DNA of 64,000 bases from NCBI GenBank assembly GCA_948470475.1, contig OX419346.1, positions 2,833,231 through 2,897,230 on the forward strand, written 5' to 3'. The translations under genes were made by a program, and so were the position numbers. Numbering within the stretch: the stretch's first letter is position 1; each line of letters begins with the position of its first letter. Shown here piece after piece: positions 1 to 11,021 of the stretch. The notes below the pieces were generated by a model that saw nothing but the letters and a program-made list of their open reading frames with translations, did not search any database and had not been told where the DNA came from. The DNA comes from Galaxea fascicularis. Taxonomy: Eukaryota; Cnidaria; Anthozoa; Scleractinia; Euphylliidae.

Positions 1-43
1 ACTGGCCAAAAGCATGGGTTAACCCCTTTGGGTTTTGGTCAAA

Positions 44-62
44 ATTTCAACTTTGCTGAAAT
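44..62. repeat. Short stem-loop ATTTCA / TGAAAT (representative copy)
   Basis: A perfect 6-bp inverted repeat, ATTTCA (44-49) and TGAAAT (57-62), encloses the 7-nt loop ACTTTGC. It lies directly downstream of the large junction dyad and overlaps its right end. Variants in the loop (ACGTTGC, ACTCTGC) leave the arms intact; TTTTAAC variants, for example at 1,541 and 5,841, break the left arm. It is too short to claim function, but it recurs in most monomers. Confidence 0.6.
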
Positions 63-165
63 CTTGCACACAGCTCAAATAAGAAGAGAAATAATGTTTT
101 GGGAGTTTTTAGAAGCATTTCAACATCATTTCTAGACTCCTCTTTGAACTAGGCACACTTTCAGC

Positions 166-180
166 CAAATTCCAAATTTG
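166..180. repeat. Short stem-loop CAAATT / AATTTG (representative copy)
   Basis: A perfect 6-bp inverted repeat, CAAATT (166-171) and AATTTG (175-180), surrounds a 3-nt CCA spacer and abuts the left arm of the junction dyad. The T-to-C variant at monomer position 178, common after 32.6 kb, breaks one pair. The TTGG variant at 551, 2,234, 4,851 and 6,347 also disrupts it. Small AT-rich dyads of this kind are frequent in satellites; no function is claimed. Confidence 0.55.
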
Positions 181-234
181 ACCCAAAACTGGCCAAAAGC
201 ATGAGTTAACCCCTTTGGGTTTTGGTCAAAATTT
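174..234. repeat. Imperfect inverted repeat spanning the monomer junction (representative copy)
   Basis: The left arm is 174-199 (monomer positions 174-187 plus 1-12) and the right arm is 212-234 (positions 25-47). Reverse-complementing the left arm aligns CTTTTGG, GTTTTGG, TCAAA and TTT with CCTTTGG, GTTTTGG, TCAAA and TTT of the right arm. This gives about 21 Watson-Crick pairs with one mismatch and small bulges of 3, 1 and 1 nt. The 12-nt loop (200-211) overlaps the palindrome GGGTTAACCC, written GAGTTAACCC in this copy. The structure recurs in nearly all of the roughly 342 junctions. Dyad symmetry is known in many centromeric satellites and has been proposed to form non-B DNA; that it extrudes here is inference. 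Confidence 0.85.
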
Positions 235-1885
235 CAACTTTGCTGAAATCTTGCACACAGCTCAAATAAGAAGAGAAATAATGTTTTGGGAGTTTTTAGA
301 AGCATTTCAACATCATTTCTAGATTCCTCTTTGAACTAGGCACACTTTCAGCCAAATTCCAAATTTGACCCAAAACTGGCCAAAAGCATGGGTTAACCCC
401 TTTGGGTTTTGGTCAAAATTTCAACTTTGCTGAAATCTTGCACACAGCTCAAATAAGAAGAGAAATAATGTTTTGGGAGTTTTTAGAAGCATTTCAACAT
501 CATTTCTAGACTCCTCTTTGAACTAGGCACACTTTCAGCCAAATTCCAAATTGGACCCAAAACTGGCCAAAAGCATGGGTTAACCCCTTTGGGTTTTGGT
601 CAAAATTTCAACTTTGCTGAAATCTTGCACACAGCTCAAATAAGAAGAGAAATAATATTTTGGGAGTTTTTAGAAGCATTTCAACATCATTTCTAGACTC
701 CTCTTTGAACTAGGCAAACTTTCAGCCAAATTCCAAATTTGACCCAAAACTGGCCAAAAGCATGGGTTAACCCCTTTGGGTTTTGGTCAAAATTTTAACT
801 TTGCTGAAATCTTGCACACAGCTCAAATAAGAAGAGAAATAATGTTTTGGGAGTTTTTAGAAGCATTTCAACATCATTTCTAGACTCCTCTTTGAACTAG
901 GCAAACTTTCAGCCAAATTCCAAATTTGACCCAAAACTGGCCAAAAGCATGGGTTAACCCCTTTGGGTTTTGGTCAAAATTTCAACTTTGCTGAAATCTT
1001 GCACACAGCTCAAATAAGAAGAGAAATAATGTTTTGGGAGTTTTTAGAAGCATTTCAACATCATTTCTAGACTCCTCTTTGAACTAGGCACACTTTCAGC
1101 TAAATTCCAAATTTGACCCAAAACTGGCCAAAAGCATGGGTTAACCCCTTTGGGTTTTGGTCAAAATTTCAACTTTGCTGAAATCTTGCACACAGCTCAA
1201 ATAAGAAGAGAAATAATGTTTTGGGAGTTTTTAGAAGCATTTCAACATCATTTCTAGACTCCTCTTTGAACTAGGCAAACTTTCAGCCAAATTCCAAATT
1301 TGACCCAAAACTGGCCAAAAGCATGGGTTAACCCCTTTGGGTTTTGGTCAAAATTTCAACTTTGCTGAAATCTTGCACACAGCTCAAATAAGAAGAGAAA
1401 TAATCTTTTGGGAGTTTTTAGAAGCATTTCAACATCATTTCTAGACTCCTCTTTGAACTAGGCAAACTTTCAGCCAAATTCCAAATTTGACCCAAAACTG
1501 GCCAAAAGCATGGGTTAACCCCTTTGGGTTTTGGTCAAAATTTTAACTTTGCTGAAATCTTGCACACAGCTCAAATAAGAAGAGAAATAATGTTTTGGGA
1601 GTTTTTAGAAGCATTTCAACATCATTTCTAGACTCCTCTTTGAACTAGGCACACTTTCAGCCAAATTCCAAATTTGACCCAAAACTGGCCAAAAGCATGG
1701 GTTAACCCCTTTGGGTTTTGGTCAAAATTTCAACTTTGCTGAAATCTTGCACACAGCTCAAATAAGAAGAGAAATAATGTTTTGGGAGTTTTTAGAAGCA
1801 TTTCAACATCATTTCTAGACTCCTCTTTGAACTAGGCACACTTTCAGCCAAATTCCAAATTTGACCCAAAACTGGCCAAAAGCAT

Positions 1886-4250
1886 CGGTTATCCCCTTTG
1901 GGTTTTGGTCAATATTTCAACTTTGCTGAAATCTTGCACACAGCTCAAATAAGAAGAGAAATAATGTTTTGGGAGTTTTTAGAAGCATTTCAACATCATT
2001 TCTAGATTCCTCTTTGAACTAGGCACACTTTCAGCCAAATTCCAAATTTGACCCAAAACTGGCCAAAAGCATGGGTTAACCCCTTTGGGTTTTGGTCAAA
2101 ATTTCAACTTTGCTGAAATCTTGCACACAGCTCAAATAAGAAGAGAAATAATGTTTTGGGAGTTTTTAGAAGCATTTCAACATCATTTCTAGACTCCTCT
2201 TTGAACTAGGCACACTTTCAGCCAAATTCCAAATTGGACCCAAAACTGGCCAAAAGCATGGGTTAACCCCTTTGGGTTTTGGTCAAAATTTCAACTTTGC
2301 TGAAATCTTGCACACAGCTCAAATAAGAAGAGAAATAATATTTTGGGAGTTTTTAGAAGCATTTCAACATCATTTCTAGACTCCTCTTTGAACTAGGCAA
2401 ACTTTCAGCCAAATTCCAAATTTGACCCAAAACTGGCCAAAAGCATGGGTTAACCCCTTTGGGTTTTGGTCAAAATTTCAACTTTGCTGAAATCTTGCAC
2501 ACAGCTCAAATAAGAAGAGAAATAATGTTTTGGGAGTTTTTAGAAGCATTTCAACATCATTTCTAGACTCCTCTTTGAACTAGGCAAACTTTCAGCCAAA
2601 TTCCAAATTTGACCCAAAACTGGCCAAAAGCATGGGTTAACCCCTTTGGGTTTTGGTCAAAATTTCAACTTTGCTGAAATCTTGCACACAGCTCAAATAA
2701 GAAGAGAAATAATGTTTTGGGAGTTTTTAGAAGCATTTCAACATCATTTCTAGACTCCTCTTTGAACTAGGCACACTTTCAGCCAAATTCCAAATTTGAC
2801 CCAAAACTGGCCAAAAGCATGGGTTAACCCCTTTGGGTTTTGGTCAAAATTTCAACTTTGCTGAAATCTTGCACACAGCTCAAATAAGAAGAGAAATAAT
2901 GTTTTGGGAGTTTTTAGAAGCATTTCAACATCATTTCTAGACTCCTCTTTGAACTAGGCAAACTTTCAGCCAAATTCCAAATTTGACCCAAAACTGGCCA
3001 AAAGCATGGGTTAACCCCTTTGGGTTTTGGTCAAAATTTCAACTTTGCTGAAATCTTGCACACAGCTCAAATAAGAAGAGAAATAATGTTTTGGGAGTTT
3101 TTAGAAGCATTTCAACATCATTTCTAGACTCCTCTTTGAACTAGGCAAACTTTCAGCCAAATTCCAAATTTGACCCAAAACTGGCCAAAAGCATGGGTTA
3201 ACCCCTTTGGGTTTTGGTCAAAATTTCAACTTTGCTGAAATCTTGCACACAGCTCAAATAAGAAGAGAAATAATCTTTTGGGAGTTTTTAGAAGCATTTC
3301 AACATCATTTCTAGACTCCTCTTTGAACTAGGCAAACTTTCAGCCAAATTCCAAATTTGACCCAAAACTGGCCAAAAGCATGGGTTAACCCCTTTGGGTT
3401 TTGGTCAAAATTTTAACTTTGCTGAAATCTTGCACACAGCTCAAATAAGAAGAGAAATAATGTTTTGGGAGTTTTTAGAAGCATTTCAACATCATTTCTA
3501 GACTCCTCTTTGAACTAGGCACACTTTCAGCCAAATTCCAAATTTGACCCAAAACTGGCCAAAAGCATGGGTTAACCCCTTTGGGTTTTGGTCCAAATTT
3601 CAACTTTGCTGAAATCTTGCACACAGCTCAAATAAGAAGAGAAATAATGTTTTGGGAGTTTTTAGAAGCATTTCAACATCATTTCTAGACTCCTCTTTAA
3701 ACTAGGCACACTTTCAGCCAAATTCCAAATTTGACCCAAAACTGGCCAAAAGCATGGGTTAACCCCTTTGGGTTTTGGTCAAAATTTCAACTTTGCTGAA
3801 ATCTTGCACACAGCTCAAATAAGAAGAGAAATAATGTTTTGGGAGTTTTTAGAAGCATTTCAACATCATTACTAGACTCCTCTTTGAACTAGGCACACTT
3901 TCAGCCAAATTCCAAATTTGACCCAAAACTGGCCAAAAGCATGGGTTAACCCCTTTGGGTTTTGGTCAAAATTTCAACTTTGCTGAAATCTTGCACACAG
4001 CTCAAATGAGAAGAGAAATAATGTTTGGGAGTTTTTAGAAGCATTTCAACATCATTTCTAGACTCCTCTTTGAACTAGGCACACTTTCAGCCAAATTCCA
4101 AATTTGACCCAAAACTGGCCAAAAGCATGGGTTAACCCCTTTGGGTTTTGGTCCAAATTTTAACTTTGCTGAAATCTTGCACACAGCTCAAATAAGAAGA
4201 GAAATAATGTTTTGGGAGTTTTTAGAAGCATTTCAACATCATTTCTAGAC
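1886..4250 (+). repeat. Segmental duplication, copy 1 (offset 4,113 bp)
   Basis: This segment recurs 4,113 bp downstream (22 monomers minus a 1-bp deletion). Shared rare markers in the same order are GCATCGGTTATCCCC (1,886 and 5,999), TTGG (2,234 and 6,347), TAATCTTTTG (3,271 and 7,384), CATTACTAG (3,868 and 7,981), CAAATGAGAAG (about 4,004 and 8,117) and GTCCAAATTTT (about 4,152 and 8,265). The first mismatch past the right end is CTTTAAACT here against CTTTGAACT in the other copy. A few internal substitutions separate the copies, for example near 1,911. Upstream of 1,541 the best offset changes to 4,300 bp, so one monomer was gained or lost between the copies. Confidence 0.85.
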
Positions 4251-5998
4251 TCCTCTTTAAACTAGGCACACTTTCAGCCAAATTCCAAATTTGACCCAAA
4301 ACTGGCCAAAAGCATGGGTTAACCCCTTTGGGTTTTGGTCCAAATTTCAACTTTGCTGAAATCTTGCACACAGCTCAAATAAGAAGAGAAATAATGTTTT
4401 GGGAGTTTTTAGAAGCATTTCAACATCATTTCTAGACTCCTCTTTAAACTAGGCACACTTTCAGCCAAATTCCAAATTTGACCCAAAACTGGCCAAAAGC
4501 ATGGGTTAACCCCTTTGGGTTTTGGTCAAAATTTCAACTTTGCTGAAATCTTGCACACAGCTCAAATAAGAAGAGAAATAATGTTTTGGGAGTTTTTAGA
4601 AGCATTTCAACATCATTTCTAGATTCCTCTTTGAACTAGGCACACTTTCAGCCAAATTCCAAATTTGACCCAAAACTGGCCAAAAGCATGGGTTAACCCC
4701 TTTGGGTTTTGGTCAAAATTTCAACTTTGCTGAAATCTTGCACACAGCTCAAATAAGAAGAGAAATAATGTTTTGGGAGTTTTTAGAAGCATTTCAACAT
4801 CATTTCTAGACTCCTCTTTGAACTAGGCACACTTTCAGCCAAATTCCAAATTGGACCCAAAACTGGCCAAAAGCATGGGTTAACCCCTTTGGGTTTTGGT
4901 CAAAATTTCAACTTTGCTGAAATCTTGCACACAGCTCAAATAAGAAGAGAAATAATATTTTGGGAGTTTTTAGAAGCATTTCAACATCATTTCTAGACTC
5001 CTCTTTGAACTAGGCAAACTTTCAGCCAAATTCCAAATTTGACCCAAAACTGGCCAAAAGCATGGGTTAACCCCTTTGGGTTTTGGTCAAAATTTCAACT
5101 TTGCTGAAATCTTGCACACAGCTCAAATAAGAAGAGAAATAATGTTTTGGGAGTTTTTAGAAGCATTTCAACATCATTTCTAGACTCCTCTTTGAACTAG
5201 GCAAACTTTCAGCCAAATTCCAAATTTGACCCAAAACTGGCCAAAAGCATGGGTTAACCCCTTTGGGTTTTGGTCAAAATTTCAACTTTGCTGAAATCTT
5301 GCACACAGCTCAAATAAGAAGAGAAATAATGTTTTGGGAGTTTTTAGAAGCATTTCAACATCATTTCTAGACTCCTCTTTGAACTAGGCACACTTTCAGC
5401 CAAATTCCAAATTTGACCCAAAACTGGCCAAAAGCATGGGTTAACCCCTTTGGGTTTTGGTCAAAATTTCAACTTTGCTGAAATCTTGCACACAGCTCAA
5501 ATAAGAAGAGAAATAATGTTTTGGGAGTTTTTAGAAGCATTTCAACATCATTTCTAGACTCCTCTTTGAACTAGGCAAACTTTCAGCCAAATTCCAAATT
5601 TGACCCAAAACTGGCCAAAAGCATGGGTTAACCCCTTTGGGTTTTGGTCAAAATTTCAACTTTGCTGAAATCTTGCACACAGCTCAAATAAGAAGAGAAA
5701 TAATCTTTTGGGAGTTTTTAGAAGCATTTCAACATCATTTCTAGACTCCTCTTTGAACTAGGCAAACTTTCAGCCAAATTCCAAATTTGACCCAAAACTG
5801 GCCAAAAGCATGGGTTAACCCCTTTGGGTTTTGGTCAAAATTTTAACTTTGCTGAAATCTTGCACACAGCTCAAATAAGAAGAGAAATAATGTTTTGGGA
5901 GTTTTTAGAAGCATTTCAACATCATTTCTAGACTCCTCTTTGAACTAGGCACACTTTCAGCCAAATTCCAAATTTGACCCAAAACTGGCCAAAAGCAT

Positions 5999-8363
5999 CG
6001 GTTATCCCCTTTGGGTTTTGGTCCAAATTTCAACTTTGCTGAAATCTTGCACACAGCTCAAATAAGAAGAGAAATAATGTTTTGGGAGTTTTTAGAAGCA
6101 TTTCAACATCATTTCTAGATTCCTCTTTGAACTAGGCACACTTTCAGCCAAATTCCAAATTTGACCCAAAACTGGCCAAAAGCATGGGTTAACCCCTTTG
6201 GGTTTTGGTCAAAATTTCAACTTTGCTGAAATCTTGCACACAGCTCAAATAAGAAGAGAAATAATGTTTTGGGAGTTTTTAGAAGCATTTCAACATCATT
6301 TCTAGACTCCTCTTTGAACTAGGCACACTTTCAGCCAAATTCCAAATTGGACCCAAAACTGGCCAAAAGCATGGGTTAACCCCTTTGGGTTTTGGTCAAA
6401 ATTTCAACTTTGCTGAAATCTTGCACACAGCTCAAATAAGAAGAGAAATAATATTTTGGGAGTTTTTAGAAGCATTTCAACATCATTTCTAGACTCCTCT
6501 TTGAACTAGGCAAACTTTCAGCCAAATTCCAAATTTGACCCAAAACTGGCCAAAAGCATGGGTTAACCCCTTTGGGTTTTGGTCAAAATTTCAACTTTGC
6601 TGAAATCTTGCACACAGCTCAAATAAGAAGAGAAATAATGTTTTGGGAGTTTTTAGAAGCATTTCAACATCATTTCTAGACTCCTCTTTGAACTAGGCAA
6701 ACTTTCAGCCAAATTCCAAATTTGACCCAAAACTGGCCAAAAGCATGGGTTAACCCCTTTGGGTTTTGGTCAAAATTTCAACTTTGCTGAAATCTTGCAC
6801 ACAGCTCAAATAAGAAGAGAAATAATGTTTTGGGAGTTTTTAGAAGCATTTCAACATCATTTCTAGACTCCTCTTTGAACTAGGCACACTTTCAGCCAAA
6901 TTCCAAATTTGACCCAAAACTGGCCAAAAGCATGGGTTAACCCCTTTGGGTTTTGGTCAAAATTTCAACTTTGCTGAAATCTTGCACACAGCTCAAATAA
7001 GAAGAGAAATAATGTTTTGGGAGTTTTTAGAAGCATTTCAACATCATTTCTAGACTCCTCTTTGAACTAGGCAAACTTTCAGCCAAATTCCAAATTTGAC
7101 CCAAAACTGGCCAAAAGCATGGGTTAACCCCTTTGGGTTTTGGTCAAAATTTCAACTTTGCTGAAATCTTGCACACAGCTCAAATAAGAAGAGAAATAAT
7201 GTTTTGGGAGTTTTTAGAAGCATTTCAACATCATTTCTAGACTCCTCTTTGAACTAGGCAAACTTTCAGCCAAATTCCAAATTTGACCCAAAACTGGCCA
7301 AAAGCATGGGTTAACCCCTTTGGGTTTTGGTCAAAATTTCAACTTTGCTGAAATCTTGCACACAGCTCAAATAAGAAGAGAAATAATCTTTTGGGAGTTT
7401 TTAGAAGCATTTCAACATCATTTCTAGACTCCTCTTTGAACTAGGCAAACTTTCAGCCAAATTCCAAATTTGACCCAAAACTGGCCAAAAGCATGGGTTA
7501 ACCCCTTTGGGTTTTGGTCAAAATTTTAACTTTGCTGAAATCTTGCACACAGCTCAAATAAGAAGAGAAATAATGTTTTGGGAGTTTTTAGAAGCATTTC
7601 AACATCATTTCTAGACTCCTCTTTGAACTAGGCAAACTTTCAGCCAAATTCCAAATTTGACCCAAAACTGGCCAAAAGCATGGGTTAACCCCTTTGGGTT
7701 TTGGTCCAAATTTCAACTTTGCTGAAATCTTGCACACAGCTCAAATAAGAAGAGAAATAATGTTTTGGGAGTTTTTAGAAGCATTTCAACATCATTTCTA
7801 GACTCCTCTTTGAACTAGGCACACTTTCAGCCAAATTCCAAATTTGACCCAAAACTGGCCAAAAGCATGGGTTAACCCCTTTGGGTTTTGGTCAAAATTT
7901 CAACTTTGCTGAAATCTTGCACACAGCTCAAATAAGAAGAGAAATAATGTTTTGGGAGTTTTTAGAAGCATTTCAACATCATTACTAGACTCCTCTTTGA
8001 ACTAGGCACACTTTCAGCCAAATTCCAAATTTGACCCAAAACTGGCCAAAAGCATGGGTTAACCCCTTTGGGTTTTGGTCAAAATTTCAACTTTGCTGAA
8101 ATCTTGCACACAGCTCAAATGAGAAGAGAAATAATGTTTGGGAGTTTTTAGAAGCATTTCAACATCATTTCTAGACTCCTCTTTGAACTAGGCACACTTT
8201 CAGCCAAATTCCAAATTTGACCCAAAACTGGCCAAAAGCATGGGTTAACCCCTTTGGGTTTTGGTCCAAATTTTAACTTTGCTGAAATCTTGCACACAGC
8301 TCAAATAAGAAGAGAAATAATGTTTTGGGAGTTTTTAGAAGCATTTCAACATCATTTCTAGAC
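5999..8363 (+). repeat. Segmental duplication, copy 2 (offset 4,113 bp)
   Basis: Second copy of the segment at 1,886-4,250, with the same marker series. It carries its own private changes, such as GGTCCAAATTTC at about 6,022 where copy 1 has GGTCAATATTTC. The pair therefore duplicated recently but has already accumulated a few differences, or exchanged single monomers with neighbours. Confidence 0.85.
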
Positions 8364-8786
8364 TCCTCTTTGAACTAGGCACACTTTCAGCCAAATTCCA
8401 AATTTGACCCAAAACTGGCCAAAAGCATGGGTTAACCCCTTTGGGTTTTGGTCAAAATTTCAACTTTGCTGAAATCTTGCACACAGCTCAAATAAGAAGA
8501 GAAATAATGTTTGGGAGTTTTTAGAAGCATTTCAACATCATTTCTAGACTCCTCTTTGAACTAGGCAAACTTTCAGCCAAATTCCAAATTTGACCCAAAA
8601 CTGGCCAAAAGCATGGGTTAACCCCTTTGGGTTTTGGTCAAAATTTCAACTTTCCTGAAATCTTGCACACAGCTCAAATAAGAACAGAAATAATGTTTTG
8701 GGAGTTTTTAGAAGCGTTTCAACATTATTTCTAGACTCCTCTCTGAAGTAGGCAAACTTTCAGCCAAATTCCAAATTTGACCCAAA

Positions 8787-8976
8787 ACTGGCCAAAAGCA
8801 TGGGTTAATAACCCCTTTGGGTTTTGGTCAAAATTTCAACTTTGCTGAAATCTTGCACACAGCTCAAATAAGAAGAGAAATAATGTTTTGGGAGTTTTTA
8901 GAAGCATTTCAACGTCATTTCTAGACTTTTCTTTAAAGTAGGCAAACTTTCAGCCAAATTCCAAATTTGACCCAAA
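8787..8976 (+). repeat. 190-bp monomer with central TAA insertion (1 of 4)
   Basis: GGGTTAACCCC is expanded to GGGTTAATAACCCC, a 3-bp duplication at the exact centre of the junction palindrome. The same monomer carries CAACGTC and GACTTTTCTTTAAAG further on, a linked haplotype shared with the copies at 10,659, 15,134 and 17,180. The shared linkage implies one origin. Confidence 0.95.
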
Positions 8977-10658
8977 ACTGGCCAAAAGCATGGGTTAACC
9001 CCTTTGGGTTTTGGTCAAAATTTCAACTTTGCTGAAATCTTGCACACAGCTCAAATAAGAAGGGAAATAATCTTTTGGGAGTTTTTAGAAGCATTTCAAC
9101 GTCATTTCTAGACTCCTCTTTGAACTAGGCAAACTTTCAGCCAAATTCCAAATTTGACCCAAAACTGCCCAAAAGCATGGGTTAACCCCTTTGGGTTTTG
9201 GTCAAAATTTCAACTTTGCTGAAATCTTGCACACACCTCAAATAAGAAGAGAAATAATGTTTTGGGAGTTTTTAGAAGCATTTCAACATCATTTCTAGAC
9301 TCCTCTTTGAACTAGGCAAACTTTCAGCCAAATTCCAAATTTGACCCAAAACTGGCCAAAAGCATGGGTTAACCCCTTTGGGTTTTGGTCAAAATTTCAA
9401 CTTTGCTGAAATCTTGCACACAGCTCAAATAAGAAGAGAAATAATGTTTTGGGAGTTTTTAGAAGCATTTTAACATCATTTCTAGACTCCTCTTTGAACT
9501 AGGCACACTTTCAGCCAAATTCCAAATTTGACCCAAAACTGGCCAAAAGCATGGGTTAACCCCTTTGGGTTTTGGTCAAAATTTCAACTTTGCTGAAATC
9601 TTGCACACAGCTCAAAGAAGAAGAGAAATAATGTTTGGGAGTTTTTAGAAGCATTTCAACATCATTTCTAGACTCCTCTTTGAAGTAGGCAAACTTTCAG
9701 CCAAATTCCAAATTTGACCCAAAACTGGCCAAAAGCATGGGTTAACCCCTTTGGGTTTTGGTCAAAATTTCAACTTTGCTAAAATCTTGCACACAGCTCA
9801 AATAAGAAGGGAAATAATGTTTTGGGAGTTTTTAGAAGCATTTCAACGTCATTTCTAGACTCCTCTTTGAACTAGGCAAACTTTCAGCCAAATTCCAAAT
9901 TTGACCCAAAACTGGCCAAAAGCATGGGTTAACCCCTTTGGGTTTTGGTCAAAATTTCAACTTTGCTGAAATCTTGCACACACCTCAAATAAGAAGAGAA
10001 ATAATGTTTTGGGAGTTTTTAGAAGCATTCCAACATCATTTCTAGACTCCTCTTTGAAGTAGGCAAACTTTCAGCCAAATTCCAAATTTGACCCAAAACT
10101 GGCCAAAAGCATGGGTTAACCCCTTTGGGTTTTGGTCAAAATTTCAACTTTGCTGAAACCTTGCACACAGCTCAAATAAGAAGAGAAATAATGTTTTGGG
10201 AGTTTTTAGAAGCATTTTAACATCATTTCTAGACTCCTCTTTGAACTAGGCAAACTTTCAGCCAAATTCCAAATTTGACCCAAAACTGGCCAAAAGCATG
10301 GGTTAACCCCTTTGGGTTTTGGTCAAAATTTCAACTTTGCTGAAATCTTGCACACAGCTCAAATAAGAAGGGAAATAATGTTTTGGAAGTTTTTAGAAGC
10401 ATTTCAACGTCATTTCTAGACTCCTCTTTGAACTAGGCAAACTTTCAGCCAAATTCCAAATTTGACCCAAAACTGGCCAAAAGCATGGGTTAACCCCTTT
10501 GGGTTTTGGTCAAAATTTCAACTTTGCTGAAATCTTGCACACAGCTCAAATAAGAAGAGAAATAATGTTTTGGGAGTTTTTAGAAGCGTTTCAACATCAT
10601 TTCTAGACTCCTCTCTGAAGTAGGCAAACTTTCAGCCAAATTCCAAATTTGACCCAAA

Positions 10659-10848
10659 ACTGGCCAAAAGCATGGGTTAATAACCCCTTTGGGTTTTGGT
10701 CAAAATTTCAACTTTGCTGAAATCTTGCACACAGCTCAAATAAGAAGAGAAATAATGTTTTGGGAGTTTTTAGAAGCATTTCAACGTCATTTCTAGACTT
10801 TTCTTTAAAGTAGGCAAACTTTCAGCCAAATTCCAAATTTGACCCAAA
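10659..10848 (+). repeat. 190-bp monomer with central TAA insertion (2 of 4)
   Basis: Same TAA insertion and same linked GACTTTTCTTTAAAG haplotype as the copy at 8,787, lying 1,872 bp downstream (10 monomers +3 -1). It is followed directly by a 173-bp deletion monomer (10,849-11,021), so a 190-bp and a 173-bp variant sit side by side. Confidence 0.95.
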
Positions 10849-11021
10849 ACTGGCCAAAAGAATGGGTTTTGGACAAAATTTCAACTTTGCTAAAATCTTG
10901 CACACAGCTCAAATAAGAAGAGAAATAATGTTTTGGGAGTTTTTAGAAGCATTTCAACGTCATTTCTAGACTTTTCTTTAAAGTAGGCAAACTTTCAGCC
11001 AAATTCCAAATTTGACCCAAA
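10849..11021 (+). repeat. 173-bp monomer, 14-bp deletion (1 of 8)
   Basis: The normal GCATGGGTTAACCCCTTTGG is replaced by GAATGGGTTTTGG. Fourteen bases between two GGGTT direct repeats are missing and one GGGTT remains, with a linked C-to-A change at monomer position 13. The deletion removes the central palindrome and part of the right arm of the junction dyad. This copy also has GGACAAA for GGTCAAA, TTGCTAAAATC for TTGCTGAAATC, and the GACTTTTCTTTAAAG variant. Confidence 0.95.

Larger units (their letters stand above)
1..187 (+). repeat. Representative monomer (phase used throughout)
   Basis: This copy matches the consensus at nearly every position. In monomer coordinates the landmarks are: ACTGGCCAAAAG (1-12); the palindrome GGGTTAACCC (16-25) containing GTTAAC; CCTTTGGGTTTTGGTC (25-40); AAAATTTCAAC (41-51); CTTGCACACAGCTC (63-76); AATAAGAAGAGAAATAATG (79-97, purine-rich); TTTTGGGAGTTTTTAG (97-112); TCTAGACTCCTC (131-142); AGGCACAC or AGGCAAAC (151-158); and CAAATTCCAAATTTG (166-180). 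The main polymorphic sites are 125 (A or G), 156 (C or A), 178 (T or C) and the T-run at 97-100 (four or three T). The phase itself is arbitrary; it was chosen because the window happens to begin there. Confidence 0.97.
1..8363 (+). repeat. Region 1: 8/9-monomer higher-order blocks
   Basis: Four rounds of the same ordered set of rare variants occur here. CTAGATTCC is at about 324, 2,007, 4,624 and 6,120. AAATTGGACC follows, with TTGG at 551, 2,234, 4,851 and 6,347. ATAATATTTTG follows about 100 bases later, and TAATCTTTTG comes at 1,401, 3,271, 5,701 and 7,384. The TTGG spacings are 1,683 bp (9 monomers), 2,617 bp (14 monomers with one 1-bp deletion) and 1,496 bp (8 monomers). The distance from TTGG to TAATCTTTTG alternates between 850 and 1,037 bp, showing that one monomer was gained or lost between rounds. 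C at monomer position 156 (GGCACAC) is common in this region. Confidence 0.9.
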
